A stretch of 51,296 nucleotides of DNA from the NCBI GenBank assembly GCA_016218975.1, contig JACRCO010000003.1:1-51296 (forward strand). Reading direction: 5' to 3'. The position numbers and the translations under genes were made by a program. Position 1 is the stretch's first letter; every line of letters begins with the position of its first letter. Below are positions 1 through 8,914 of this stretch, one piece after another. Below the pieces are notes generated by a model, which saw only the letters and a list, made by a program, of their open reading frames with translations, ran no database searches and was not told the DNA's origin. This DNA comes from Deltaproteobacteria bacterium. Its GTDB lineage: Bacteria > Desulfobacterota > Deferrimicrobia > Deferrimicrobiales > Deferrimicrobiaceae.

Positions 1-384
1 CTCCCCGGCGAGGACCCCGAACAGGTGGCGGCGCAGGTGCGGGAGATGCTGCGCGATCTCGACGTCTACGTGGTGACGCTCTTCTCCGAGAAGCCGTCCG
101 GCTCGCCCCGGGGGCCGCTCTACGACGCGATGGCGGACGCCGTCCGCACCGTTCATCCCGATGCCGTAGTGCTTCCTTACCTGTCCACCGGGTTCACCGA
201 CTCCCGCTTCTTCCGGGCGGCCGGGGTGGAAACATACGGGCTGATGCCGCTGCTGCTCGAGCGGGGCGACATGGGCCGGATCCACGGCGTGGACGAAAAG
301 ATCCCGGTGGACGGAATCGCGGAAATGACCACGATCATCGGGGCGCTGATCAATAGGTGGAACACCGCCGGGGGCGCGGGGTAG
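1..384 (+). CDS. M20-family metallopeptidase, C-terminal part (5' truncated)
   Basis: The reading frame is open from base 1 to the TAG at 382-384, so only the last 127 codons are in the window. The stretch TDSRFFRAAGVETYGLMPL, followed about 20 residues later by IHGVDEKIP, is the typical end of M20/M28-like zinc peptidases (carboxypeptidase G2, ArgE, DapE and PepV relatives). In that family the His of this HG(x)DE motif and nearby residues close the metal site. Substrate specificity cannot be read from this fragment. The next gene's ATG follows the stop directly, so the two are probably co-transcribed. The link to the polysaccharide genes downstream may be only positional. Confidence 0.8.
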   Translation, partial: LPGEDPEQVAAQVREMLRDLDVYVVTLFSEKPSGSPRGPLYDAMADAVRTVHPDAVVLPYLSTGFTDSRFFRAAGVETYGLMPLLLERGDMGRIHGVDEKIPVDGIAEMTTIIGALINRWNTAGGAG

Positions 385-1800
385 ATGCCCGCGAAACCGG
401 ACCTGATCTCGTATCTCGACTCCCAGGCTCCGCAGTCCGACCGCTGGAAGGCCAAGAACCGGTACTACTACGAATCGATCGAGAAGATTCTTCGATTCCA
501 CGTGCCGCCGGGCTCCTCCGTGCTCGAAATCGGGTGCGGGACCGGCGATCTGTTGCATGCGCTCGCACCGATGCGCGGGGTTGGTGTGGACGTAAGCCCG
601 AAGACGGTTGAGATCGCCCGCGCGAAGTATCCGGATCTCTCCTTCCTTGAAGGTGACGCAGAGGACCTGCCGGTCGATGAAACGTTCGATTACGTCATCC
701 TCTCGGACACCATCGGATACATCGAAGACGTCCAGCGTGCCTTCGAGGAACTCCGCAAGGTGTGCCATCTTCGTACTCGCGTGATCGTCACGTACTTCAA
801 TTATTTTTGGGAGCCGTTGCTTAAACTCGGGGAACAGCTCGGATTGAAACGGCCGCAGCCGGACCTTAACTGGCTGGCCCTGGGGGACATACAGAACCTG
901 TTTTCCCTCACCGGCTTCCAGACGATTCACAAGGGGTACAGACTGCTGCTTCCAGTCAGGATTCCCCTTCTTTCCCCGCTCTGCAACCGCGTTCTTTCGA
1001 ACCTGCCGATTTTGAGAAAACTCTGCCTGATGGAGTTGATCGTCGCCCGTCCGGTTCCCGAGCCGGTTGCGGAAGATTCTCTTACCTGCTCCATTATCAT
1101 CCCGGCACGCAATGAGCGGGGAAATATCGAGCAGGCGGTGGCGAGAACGCCGGCGATGGGACGGCACACCGAACTGATCTTCGTGGAGGGAAATTCCGCC
1201 GACGGCACGGCAGAGGAAATAGAGCGGGTAATCTCCTCGAATCCCGGCAAGGACATCAAGCTCATACGGCAGGGAAACGGCACAGGTAAAGGAGACGCGG
1301 TCAGGAAAGGCTTCTCCGCCGCATCGGGAGACGTCCTCATGATATTGGACGCAGACCTCACCGTGCCCCCGGAAGACCTTCCGAAATTCTTCCGGGCGCT
1401 GGCGTCCGGCCACGGCGAATTCATCAACGGATCCCGCCTCGTCTACGCGATGGAAAAGCAGGCCATGCGGTCACTGAACACCCTGGGAAACAAATTTTTC
1501 AGCATGGCGTTCACCTGGCTTCTCGATCAGCCGTTCAAGGACACGCTTTGCGGGACCAAGGCGCTCTTCCGGAAGGATTACGAACGGATCGCGGCCGAGA
1601 GGAGCTACTTCGGCGAGTTCGACCCGTTCGGGGATTTCGACCTGATCTTCGGCGCGGCAAAGCTCGACCTGAAAATCGTCGAAGTGCCGATCAGGTACCG
1701 CGAGCGGACGTACGGTACAACGCAGATTTCCCGTTTCCGCCACGGATGGCTGCTCTTGCGGATGTGCCTGTTCGCGCTCCGGCGTATCAAGTTCGTATAA
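385..1800 (+). CDS. Fused SAM-dependent methyltransferase / GT2 glycosyltransferase
   Basis: The 471-aa protein has two enzyme domains. Residues about 30-190 are a class I methyltransferase with motif I VLEIGCGTGDLLHAL (46-60) and an acidic end of strand 2 (GVGVDVSP). Residues about 232-471 are a GT-A family 2 glycosyltransferase resembling dolichyl/undecaprenyl-phosphate sugar synthases: SIIIPARNE at the start, the DxD-type motif MILDADL near 320, and NGSRLVYAME and CGTKALFRKDY downstream. No membrane anchor is obvious at the C-terminus. The domains suggest that one polypeptide loads a sugar onto a lipid carrier or glycan and methylates a related substrate; this is inference. The ATG directly follows the upstream stop. 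A second methyltransferase gene follows after 17 nt. Confidence 0.82.
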   Translation: MPAKPDLISYLDSQAPQSDRWKAKNRYYYESIEKILRFHVPPGSSVLEIGCGTGDLLHALAPMRGVGVDVSPKTVEIARAKYPDLSFLEGDAEDLPVDETFDYVILSDTIGYIEDVQRAFEELRKVCHLRTRVIVTYFNYFWEPLLKLGEQLGLKRPQPDLNWLALGDIQNLFSLTGFQTIHKGYRLLLPVRIPLLSPLCNRVLSNLPILRKLCLMELIVARPVPEPVAEDSLTCSIIIPARNERGNIEQAVARTPAMGRHTELIFVEGNSADGTAEEIERVISSNPGKDIKLIRQGNGTGKGDAVRKGFSAASGDVLMILDADLTVPPEDLPKFFRALASGHGEFINGSRLVYAMEKQAMRSLNTLGNKFFSMAFTWLLDQPFKDTLCGTKALFRKDYERIAAERSYFGEFDPFGDFDLIFGAAKLDLKIVEVPIRYRERTYGTTQISRFRHGWLLLRMCLFALRRIKFV

Positions 1801-1817
1801 AGGATCAGGCGTAAACC

Positions 1818-2567
1818 GTGACCGGAATGATGTCCCGACGGGCGGATCGCGAAATCGCACACGGGAAAAAGCTCTCTCAAGTGGATCCGGAATCCGTCTG
1901 GGGGTGGAAGACACCCGCCGGCCAGGTCCGCGCCGGGAGGAGGGCGGAACGAATCGCTACCGGCGCAAATCTGGGGCCGGGAGTGCTGGCGCTGGAGGTC
2001 GGGTGCGGCACGGGACTGTTCACGGAAATGTTCGCGCGGACCGGGTCCCGGATCGTTGCCGTCGACATATCCTCCGATCTCCTTGAAATGGCCGTCGCCC
2101 GGAACCTTCCGCCCGACAGGGTTCGATTCGAGAGAAAGCAGTTCGAGGAGTGCGACGTGGACGGCCCGTTCGACGCGGTCATAGGATCTTCCGTCCTGCA
2201 TCATCTGGATCTCGAAAAAGCACTTTTCCGGATCTTCGAACTGCTCAAACCCGGGGGGATCATGAGTTTCGCCGAGCCCAACATGCTCAACCCACAGATC
2301 GTCATCGAGCGGAAATTCACTTTCATGCGGAAGTGGTTTCCGCAAGTTTCCCCGGACGAAACGGCCTTCCTGCGTTGGCGTCTCCGCAGTCGCCTGGGAA
2401 AAGCTGGTTTCGACATGATCGAGATAACGCCGTTCGATTGGCTGCACCCGCACACCCCGGAACGGCTCATCGGGCTTGTCGGTGCAACGGGACGCATGTT
2501 GGAGAAGATTCCCCTTCTCCGCGAGTTCGCAGGGTCCCTCTATATCAGGTGTCGCCGCCCATCTTAG
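1818..2567 (+). CDS. Class I SAM-dependent methyltransferase
   Basis: The 249-aa protein shows a full set of class I methyltransferase motifs: VLALEVGCGTGLFTEMFA (motif I), IVAVDISSDLLEMA (motif II), DAVIGSSVLHHLD (motif IV) and LKPGGIMSFAEPN (post-motif). This pattern is of the Methyltransf_11/25 type, acting on small molecules or lipid-linked sugars; the substrate is unknown. The start chosen is a GTG 17 nt after the preceding stop. Its last 23 nt overlap the 3' end of the convergent glycosyltransferase-type membrane gene. It is probably the last gene of the plus-strand unit. Confidence 0.8.
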   Translation: MTGMMSRRADREIAHGKKLSQVDPESVWGWKTPAGQVRAGRRAERIATGANLGPGVLALEVGCGTGLFTEMFARTGSRIVAVDISSDLLEMAVARNLPPDRVRFERKQFEECDVDGPFDAVIGSSVLHHLDLEKALFRIFELLKPGGIMSFAEPNMLNPQIVIERKFTFMRKWFPQVSPDETAFLRWRLRSRLGKAGFDMIEITPFDWLHPHTPERLIGLVGATGRMLEKIPLLREFAGSLYIRCRRPS

Positions 2568-3771
2568 AGATGCCGGCGAAAGGCGGGACCGCTCCGGCTA
2601 GAATCGGATATACCGCAAGGCCGTATCGAGGATCCCCCCACAACAGCGCGTGCTCGATCCAGTATGTCCAATAGAGAAGCATGACGAAACCGAAGCCGGG
2701 CGGCGCAAGCCCACTCCCGAATTGCCAGGTACGGTACACGAGAAAAAGAAACAACGGAATGTGAAACAGGGATGTCAGTATCCAATACAACGTCCCGTGC
2801 TCGCCGGGCGCACAATGTCCTCGAAGTATCCACCAGTCCCTCGAGGGCGCGGCGAAGTGGATGACGTTACGCGCGGTACGACGCACGAGGAAATGGTATG
2901 GATGTTCCTTGACGTAATTCCATAACAGTTCCTTTCGTTGATTTTCGGTAAAGTTCCCCGTTTGGACTTTCTTCACGTACTCCTCCCCCGGCGCCTCGCC
3001 GGGGATTTCCGCGTGAGATACATTCCATTCGAGCAATCCCTCTCCCTGGCCGTTCACCGGTATGAGACGGTTGAAGTGAACATAGTTCCGGATCGTCCAC
3101 GGAGCGATCGCCGCGGTAAAGCAGAACAAAAGGGCCAGGACCTCCTTCCCCCGAAGCGTAAAGCGGAACCTCGCAGGCAGGAACCGCATTGCGACAATCA
3201 GCAAGGGAACGTACCAGGATACGACCTTGGCCAGAGTGCAAACTCCCCATGCCGCCCCGGACAAGGCGGCTTTCGCAGCCGAATGGGCCTTGACGAGCCG
3301 CACCGTCAACCATGCCGCAATCATCGTGAACAACAGGACCGTCGGCTCCTGGAGGACGAAGGCCACCCGGCTTACGAGAAGCGGATTCACGGCAATGAAC
3401 AACGCGGCTCCGAACGCCCATGCAAGGGATGGAATGATCTCAAGAAAAAGGCCGAACGCCGCGACGGTCCCAAGGGTGTGAAGAAGCGATTGGAAAACGG
3501 AGGCGGACAGGATGGACGAGGTCCCCGTCGCCCGGAACCAGCCGCCCAGCAGGAGCGAAAAGAGAGGAGGCCTGTACACCGCCGGAGTGATCCCTCCGTC
3601 CTCCGAAAAACCGGTCCCCTGCGCCACGCTTCGGGCCAGCGCCATATACCCGATATCGTCGCTGGTCAGCGGCGGTAACGGATAAGAAAAGACGAAGACG
3701 AGACTGCACGCGAGCGCTACGGCCGCAACGATCGCCGTCGCGACGCCCCGCGATGACAGATTACGTTTCAC
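2545..3771 (-). CDS. GT-C family membrane glycosyltransferase (ArnT/PMT_2-like)
   Basis: The 408-aa polytopic membrane protein opens with a hydrophobic helix, followed by LTSDDIGYMALARSVAQG. An acidic pair in the first loop of this kind is the hallmark of GT-C enzymes that use polyprenyl-phosphate sugars (GT39/GT83, PMT_2). A YRPPLFSLLL segment and about ten hydrophobic stretches follow. I chose the GTG at 3771 because the frame upstream of it lies inside the preceding gene and reads as low-complexity shadow, whereas the hydrophobic leader begins just after this GTG. It lies 17 nt after the GT2 gene and is the last gene of the polysaccharide operon. It probably transfers a sugar on the outer face of the inner membrane. 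Confidence 0.75.
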   Translation of the reverse strand: MKRNLSSRGVATAIVAAVALACSLVFVFSYPLPPLTSDDIGYMALARSVAQGTGFSEDGGITPAVYRPPLFSLLLGGWFRATGTSSILSASVFQSLLHTLGTVAAFGLFLEIIPSLAWAFGAALFIAVNPLLVSRVAFVLQEPTVLLFTMIAAWLTVRLVKAHSAAKAALSGAAWGVCTLAKVVSWYVPLLIVAMRFLPARFRFTLRGKEVLALLFCFTAAIAPWTIRNYVHFNRLIPVNGQGEGLLEWNVSHAEIPGEAPGEEYVKKVQTGNFTENQRKELLWNYVKEHPYHFLVRRTARNVIHFAAPSRDWWILRGHCAPGEHGTLYWILTSLFHIPLFLFLVYRTWQFGSGLAPPGFGFVMLLYWTYWIEHALLWGDPRYGLAVYPILAGAVPPFAGISKMGGDT

Positions 3772-3787
3772 CGCTTCATCCCGGCAT

Positions 3788-4795
3788 CTATGTCCTTCTT
3801 GCAGGCCAGGATTGCCGCCCGCATATTCTCCGGAGACGGTCCCACTTCCGTCCAAGGTAACCCGGCAATCCGATCGCCTTTCGCACCGGGAAACTGTCGC
3901 AGATATCGAGATACCCGTACGCAATTGCCCTGCGGACCGCCGAGCCCGGCGCCCCTTCCGCGGAATGCCGCAGATAAAGTTCCAGAGAGTGCTGCGACGC
4001 GGGGAAGTAGGCTCTCCTCTTCAGCCGGACCGCAGCCATGAAAAAGAAGCGATGCAGCCAGCCCGGACAACCGCCCGCGGCATAATCGGCCGCTATGGCA
4101 TCGAGACAACGCATGAAATATGCATTCCCTTCCGCAAGACAGGTATCGGCCATACGGCGCGTTCCCTGGCCGGGGTGAACCCGTGATCCGATAAGGATCC
4201 TGTGGACGTGAACGAACGTGTACCTCGATGCCATCCGGAACCAGAGGTCGTAGTCCTGGTTTGTCCTGAGCCTCTCGTCGAAGACGCCCACGGTTTCGAA
4301 GAAACATTTCGGAACGAGCGTCGTGCAGCCGTTGACCGCAATGTCCGTGATCAATGCCATGCGGAAGTCCCGAGCGGTCATGTGCCCGGTACGGACCGTC
4401 TCCAGGAACCGCCCCCGCTCGTCGATCAGCTCGTAATCGCCATACAGGATCGCATCGCGCCCCATATGAGCCAGGCATTCGACCTGCGCCTCCACTTTTT
4501 CCGGCCGGTAGACGTCGTCATGGCTGAGCCAGGAAAAGTACTCCCCGCGCATTTCCCGGATGCCGAGGTTCAGTGCGGAAGCGACGCCGCCGTTTTCCTT
4601 CCGGATATACCGGACCCTGTTCCCGTAGGAAAGGACGATCTTCTCCGATTTGCCCCCGTCGTCGGATCCGTCGTCGACGACAATCACTTCGATGTTCGGA
4701 TAGGTCTGGGCCAGGGCGCTGTCGATCGCCTCGCCCAGGTAGTTCGAACCGTTATATACGGGAATGACTATGGAAACGTACGGCCGGGACTCCAC
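3788..4795 (-). CDS. GT2 family glycosyltransferase
   Basis: The 335-aa protein starts VSIVIPVYNGSNYL and carries VIVVDDGSDDGG, GGVASALNLGI and the DxD-type WLSHDDVY. These are the nucleotide-sugar and metal-binding signatures of GT-A fold family 2 enzymes. Further down, FDERLRTNQDYDLWFRMA is the usual catalytic-base (ED-like) region. The C-terminus is basic and probably peripheral at the membrane. It starts 1 nt after the stop of the UDP-sugar 2-epimerase gene, so it is co-transcribed with the deoxysugar pathway. It may transfer that pathway's deoxy-amino sugar; this is positional inference only. Confidence 0.88.
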   Translation of the reverse strand: MESRPYVSIVIPVYNGSNYLGEAIDSALAQTYPNIEVIVVDDGSDDGGKSEKIVLSYGNRVRYIRKENGGVASALNLGIREMRGEYFSWLSHDDVYRPEKVEAQVECLAHMGRDAILYGDYELIDERGRFLETVRTGHMTARDFRMALITDIAVNGCTTLVPKCFFETVGVFDERLRTNQDYDLWFRMASRYTFVHVHRILIGSRVHPGQGTRRMADTCLAEGNAYFMRCLDAIAADYAAGGCPGWLHRFFFMAAVRLKRRAYFPASQHSLELYLRHSAEGAPGSAVRRAIAYGYLDICDSFPVRKAIGLPGYLGRKWDRLRRICGRQSWPARRT

Positions 4796-4796
4796 G

Positions 4797-5879
4797 CTAC
4801 CGCCGGTTGTATCCGAGAACGATCTTCGCCACCGTGCCGCTTACATCCGTCGCCAGGTACTCCCGCGGCGGGGACCATTCGAAAGTCCGGGAGAGAACCG
4901 TTCTCACGCATGAAAGGATCGACTCCGGCTCCGCACCGCTGAGAATGTTGCTCCCCGCTTCGAGCGTTTCCGGGCGCTCGGTTACGTCGCGCAGCGTGAC
5001 CGAAGGGACGCCGAACAGGCAGCACTCCTCCTGCACGGTGCCCGAATCGGAAAGGACGCATTTCGCCCTCTTCTCCAGGTTGACGAAGTCGAACAACCCG
5101 AGCGGTTCCATTGTCCGCACTCCGTCGCAATCCATCGTCTTTCCCCGGCGCAACAACTGCGACCGCGTCCTGGGATGGAGGCTCACGATGACGGGAAGCC
5201 GGTGCTCCTCGTATATTCCGCGGAACGCTTCGGCGAATTTCGCAAGACGGTCCCCGTCGACGTTCTCGGCCCGGTGCAGGGTAACGAGAAAGTACTTTCC
5301 GGCGGCCAGCCCGAGATTTTCGAGAGCGCGGCTCTCCGCGATCCTCGGACCGTAGCGGTCGAGGACCTCCTTGATGGGATTGCCCGTAACGAAGATCCGC
5401 TCCCCCTCGATCCCCTCGCGAAGCAGGTTCGCCCTGCTCCGTTCCGTGTACGGCAACAGGACGTCGCTCGTGTGGTCGATTATCCGCCGGTTGACCTCCT
5501 CGGGAACCCGGTCATCGTAGCAGCGGTTCCCCGCTTCCATGTGGAACACGGGGATTCCCATCCTCTTGGCTGCGATCGCGGAGAGGCCGCTGTTCGTATC
5601 GCCCAGGACCAGGAGGCGGTCCGGCTTTTCCGCGATCATCAGGCGTTCGCTTTCCGCCAGGATCGCCCCCACCTGCGCCATGGGAGTTTCCGCCCTGCAC
5701 GTCACCATGTAGTTCGGAGGCCGGATCTCCATCTCCTCGAAGAAGACGTCGTTGAGCGACCGCTCGTAGTTCTGGCCGGTATGGAGGATGACATGCTCGC
5801 AGAGTCCGTCGAGGACCGGGATCACGCAGCTCAGACGAATGATCTCCGGGCGGGTTCCGAGGATGGTAAGGACCTTCAT
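4797..5879 (-). CDS. UDP-N-acetyl-L-hexosamine 2-epimerase (WbjD/CapG/FnlC type)
   Basis: The 360-aa protein has the fold and motifs of non-hydrolysing UDP-GlcNAc 2-epimerases: TILGTRPEIIRL at the N-terminus, HTGQNYE, VTLHRAENVDGD and SDSGTVQEECCLFG. The segment EAGNRCYDDRVPEEVNRR has the GNRC(F/Y)D form that I associate with WbjD/CapG/FnlC/WbvD, rather than the GLRTGD form of WecB. In those pathways it inverts C2 of a UDP-2-acetamido-2,6-dideoxy-L-hexose in the last step. Its ATG overlaps the stop of the upstream dehydratase by 4 nt (ATGA). The pair and the RmlD-like gene upstream form a three-enzyme set. Confidence 0.85.
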   Translation of the reverse strand: MKVLTILGTRPEIIRLSCVIPVLDGLCEHVILHTGQNYERSLNDVFFEEMEIRPPNYMVTCRAETPMAQVGAILAESERLMIAEKPDRLLVLGDTNSGLSAIAAKRMGIPVFHMEAGNRCYDDRVPEEVNRRIIDHTSDVLLPYTERSRANLLREGIEGERIFVTGNPIKEVLDRYGPRIAESRALENLGLAAGKYFLVTLHRAENVDGDRLAKFAEAFRGIYEEHRLPVIVSLHPRTRSQLLRRGKTMDCDGVRTMEPLGLFDFVNLEKRAKCVLSDSGTVQEECCLFGVPSVTLRDVTERPETLEAGSNILSGAEPESILSCVRTVLSRTFEWSPPREYLATDVSGTVAKIVLGYNRR

Positions 5880-6940
5880 CGGAGCATTTCCTCCTCCTCG
5901 GGCGCCCGGCCTACCATGAGATTGTGCTTCGTAAGCAGATCCCGGGTTTCCTCGAGCGTCAACAGCGAGTCGCCGGAGCTGTATTCCCGGTTAAGCGCCG
6001 GACGCCCGTGCTCCGCCTTCATCAGTTCGGGCAGGAGGGGCCTGATGGCGTAGTACCCGTCCCGGTCGAATGTCCGCCATGCTTCCTCTTCCGATACCAT
6101 CACCTCGTGGACCTTCTCGCCGGGACGGATACCGGTTATCTCGATCTTTACGGGCAGGTCTCCGACAAGCGCCTTCGCGACGTTTATCATGCGGGCCGAG
6201 GGAACCTTTGGCACGTAGATATCGCCCGGCAGAGCCGATTCGAGCGCTGCGAAGACGGTCTCCACCGCCCTTTCCAGCGGAAGCAGGAAACGCGTCATCT
6301 CCTCGGTTGTGACGGTCACAGGCCCGCCGTTCCGGATCTGTTCGTGGAACAGGGGGATCACCGACCCCCGGGAGGCGAGAACGTTGCCGTACCGCACGCA
6401 TACGAATCGGGTGGAAGGAATCGCTATGTTCGCCGAGATGAAGATCCGCTCCTGCAAGGCCTTGGTCATCCCCATGACGTTCACCGGCTTGCATGCCTTG
6501 TCGGTGGACACGCCGACGACCGCGTCCACCTTGAGGTCGTTCTCGCGTATCGCGCGCACGATGTTCTCCGCGCCGCCGACGTTGGTCCTGACCGCCTCGA
6601 AGGGGAAATACTCGCATGACGGGACCTGCTTCAAGGCCGCCGCGTTAACCACGATGTCGGCGTTTTTCAGGACCGAGCAAACGGAGGAGTAGTCGCGCAC
6701 GTCCCCCAGGCGGAATTCCAGGAGCTGTTCGAAGTTCCGGTAGATCACCTCGTCGGTGACTATCCTCTTCTGCTGGTAATAGATCCGCATCAGGTGCTGC
6801 TTGGCTTCGTCGCGGGAGAAGACGATGATCTTCCTGGGCATGCCGTGTTCGCCGGAGAGAAGGCGCCGCGAGAGCACCTTTCCGAGCGAGCCGGTGCCTC
6901 CGGTTACGACGATCGTCTTGTCCTTGAAGAGAGACTTCAT
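5876..6940 (-). CDS. UDP-GlcNAc 4,6-dehydratase/5-epimerase (CapE/WbjB/FnlA type SDR)
   Basis: The 354-aa extended SDR has the NAD(P)-binding VVTGGTGSLGKVLSRRLL at residues about 11-28, ending the fold with FSRDEAKQH. GVSTDKACKPVNVMGMTK places the catalytic Lys in an M-x-x-K context, as in CapE, FlaA1 and WbjB, instead of Y-x-x-K. ITGIRPGEKVHEVMVSEEEA is the usual C-terminal signature. The start at 6940 is chosen because a GGGAGGA ribosome-binding site precedes it; a longer reading back to 7006 would enter the intergenic region. It converts UDP-GlcNAc to a 4-keto-6-deoxy-L-sugar, the first step of UDP-L-FucNAc or UDP-L-QuiNAc synthesis. Confidence 0.87.
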   Translation of the reverse strand: MKSLFKDKTIVVTGGTGSLGKVLSRRLLSGEHGMPRKIIVFSRDEAKQHLMRIYYQQKRIVTDEVIYRNFEQLLEFRLGDVRDYSSVCSVLKNADIVVNAAALKQVPSCEYFPFEAVRTNVGGAENIVRAIRENDLKVDAVVGVSTDKACKPVNVMGMTKALQERIFISANIAIPSTRFVCVRYGNVLASRGSVIPLFHEQIRNGGPVTVTTEEMTRFLLPLERAVETVFAALESALPGDIYVPKVPSARMINVAKALVGDLPVKIEITGIRPGEKVHEVMVSEEEAWRTFDRDGYYAIRPLLPELMKAEHGRPALNREYSSGDSLLTLEETRDLLTKHNLMVGRAPEEEEMLR

Positions 6941-6980
6941 GCCTGTCCTCCCGTCCTGCGGCCCGGGGCGCGGCGCCGCG

Positions 6981-7886
6981 TCATCCGATTCTCGCACGGG
7001 ACGCATACAGCGGGGAATCGAGGAAATGGGCGTGCATCATCGATACGAGCTCCGGCCACGCGGGCGGCTCGTATCCGGTCGCCTTGCGGAACCTCGACGA
7101 ATCGAGAGACCGGTCGGCTGAAAACGACAATTCCCGGTCGATGGCGATCTTCTTTCCGTACCTTTCCGCCACGAGTTTGAGCAAATCGAATTTGGCGATG
7201 GGTTCGGAGGAAACGTGGTAAATCCCCGCCAATTCTTCGTTCGGAAAGATGCGCTCGCAAAGGATCCTCGCCAGTTCCACGGTGGGAAAGCCCGAGAAGA
7301 CGGCTCCTGCGAATCCCTTTACCTTCGCGTCCTGCCCCAGGAACCACTCCAGCAGCCCGTTTCTTCCGGATAATTCATGACCGATGACGGATGTGCGGAC
7401 CGTCAGGCATCCGGGAGAGTCGACCTCTCCCAGCAGTTTCGTCCGGCCGTACATGTCCGGCGGATCCGGCGGGTCATCCTCGCTGTAATTTCCCTTCGCC
7501 CCCGAAAAAACGCAATCCGTGCTGAAATGGATCGACCGCGCCCCGATCTCCCGGCATGCCCGGGCAAGCAGGTGCGGGAACAGCGCGTTGACCGAAATCG
7601 ACAGGACGGGGTCCTTCGACGCCGCAAGCTGCTTGACGACCCCTATGCAATTTACGACTGTCTCCGGCCGGATGTCGTTCAGCACGGCGCACACGGAATC
7701 GAAGTGTTCCGCGTCCACCCCACCGCGGATTTTCGCGAAAAGACCCTCGGAGAACCATCGGTCGAGGCCCTCCCTGGCCCGTACCGTCGCAAAAACGTCC
7801 ATGTCCCCCCGTTCGGAAAACGACGAGAAGAGCACATGGCCGAGCATGCCGGCCGCACCAAGGACCAGGACCCGACGGGGTTTCAT
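6981..7886 (-). CDS. RmlD-like SDR, UDP-4-keto-6-deoxy-HexNAc 4-reductase
   Basis: The 301-aa protein begins VLVLGAAGMLGHVLF (Rossmann GxxGxxG) and contains VNCIGVVKQL, STDCVFSGAKGNYSED and MYGRTKLLGE, where Y-x-x-x-K is the SDR catalytic pair. This is the RmlD (dTDP-4-dehydrorhamnose reductase) pattern. It lies directly upstream of the CapE-like and WbjD-like genes. FnlB/WbjC proteins of the L-FucNAc pathway are longer because they carry a C-terminal cupin domain. This protein lacks one, which fits the WbvR/Qnl-type reductase of UDP-L-QuiNAc synthesis better. The upstream methyltransferase stop overlaps its start by 4 nt. Confidence 0.8.
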   Translation of the reverse strand: MKPRRVLVLGAAGMLGHVLFSSFSERGDMDVFATVRAREGLDRWFSEGLFAKIRGGVDAEHFDSVCAVLNDIRPETVVNCIGVVKQLAASKDPVLSISVNALFPHLLARACREIGARSIHFSTDCVFSGAKGNYSEDDPPDPPDMYGRTKLLGEVDSPGCLTVRTSVIGHELSGRNGLLEWFLGQDAKVKGFAGAVFSGFPTVELARILCERIFPNEELAGIYHVSSEPIAKFDLLKLVAERYGKKIAIDRELSFSADRSLDSSRFRKATGYEPPAWPELVSMMHAHFLDSPLYASRARIG

Positions 7887-8881
7887 CGGCGCACCCTCAT
7901 CCAGAAGCTTGTCGGTTCGGATTGGGGATAGAGTTCCCGCATCTTGAGAAATTCCGGAAACACCGCGAGTATCCTTTCGGGATAGCGTACCATCAGGCGG
8001 TTTCCCGCCCAGAGCACCTCAAACCGGGAGTTGAAAGCGAGGAAGGCCTGAAGAAGGTACTGCTCATTCCAGTACCAGCCGTTCTCAAAATAAACGCGGG
8101 GATAGGGTCCGGGGAGACTCACGTCATGAACGTGCACCAGAACCCCCGGCGCAAGGCGCGGGAATATGTCCAGGTACAGCCGCTGTACGTCGTTTCCCGC
8201 GCGTAGAACGTGGGAGGAATCCGTGAACAGGATGTCGCCGGCGCGGAGGGATGTAAAGCGTTCGAGCGGCACTTCCTGTACCTTCACCGGAAGAAGCTCC
8301 GATAATCCGGGAAATCCGCCGTGGAACAATTCGCCCGGGTACGGCTCGATTACCTCGAGCCGCGATTCCCGGCCCGTCTCCTCGCGATTCCGGATGCAGG
8401 CTATCCCCGCCAGCAGGCTGGAACGGCCGCCGCCCACCTCCATGATCCTTCCAGGCCGGAAAGAGCGTATCAATGCGTAGTATACCTGGGCATCGACCGC
8501 CATAAATGTGCCGTTGAGAAGGAAAAACCGCTTCGGATCGTTATCCGCCTCTTCCTTCAAGGGAATCCGCTGCCGAAACTCGGAGATATACGGAGTGAGC
8601 GCATTCTCCATAAGATCAAGTCCAGCCGCGTCGTTCATCTCCAGGCCCGCAAGATCGGACCCGGCAAGGTGGTACCCCGCTTCGAGATCGGCATTGTCGG
8701 GGATCGGCAGATAATAATGCGGCCGTAGAAAATGGAATCCCCCGGCGTTGAAGATATCCCGCACCATCCTCTCGGACACATCCGAATGCCATCGCCCCAG
8801 AACGGCCGCCGTGAACCGTGCGGCGGCACATAGAGCAGACGTGGCCAATCGCCTTCCCGTTTCCCGGAATATGGACCTCAT
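7883..8881 (-). CDS. SAM-dependent methyltransferase (Methyltransf_24-like)
   Basis: The 332-aa protein has an unusual motif I, IMEVGGGRSSLLAGIA, at about residue 140. It is followed by RLEVIEPYPGEL, a strand rich in acidic residues (AGDILFTDSSHVL), and VLVHVHDVSLPGPYP. This matches Methyltransf_24-type enzymes often found in surface-polysaccharide clusters. The N-terminal about 130 residues precede the fold and are of unknown role. GAGAGACAGG lies just upstream of the ATG. It ends with an ATGA overlap into the RmlD-like gene and belongs to the same operon. Confidence 0.72.
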   Translation of the reverse strand: MRSIFRETGRRLATSALCAAARFTAAVLGRWHSDVSERMVRDIFNAGGFHFLRPHYYLPIPDNADLEAGYHLAGSDLAGLEMNDAAGLDLMENALTPYISEFRQRIPLKEEADNDPKRFFLLNGTFMAVDAQVYYALIRSFRPGRIMEVGGGRSSLLAGIACIRNREETGRESRLEVIEPYPGELFHGGFPGLSELLPVKVQEVPLERFTSLRAGDILFTDSSHVLRAGNDVQRLYLDIFPRLAPGVLVHVHDVSLPGPYPRVYFENGWYWNEQYLLQAFLAFNSRFEVLWAGNRLMVRYPERILAVFPEFLKMRELYPQSEPTSFWMRVRR

Positions 8882-8914
8882 CCTGTCTCTCTCCGGCCGG
8901 CTATTAACTCCGCC

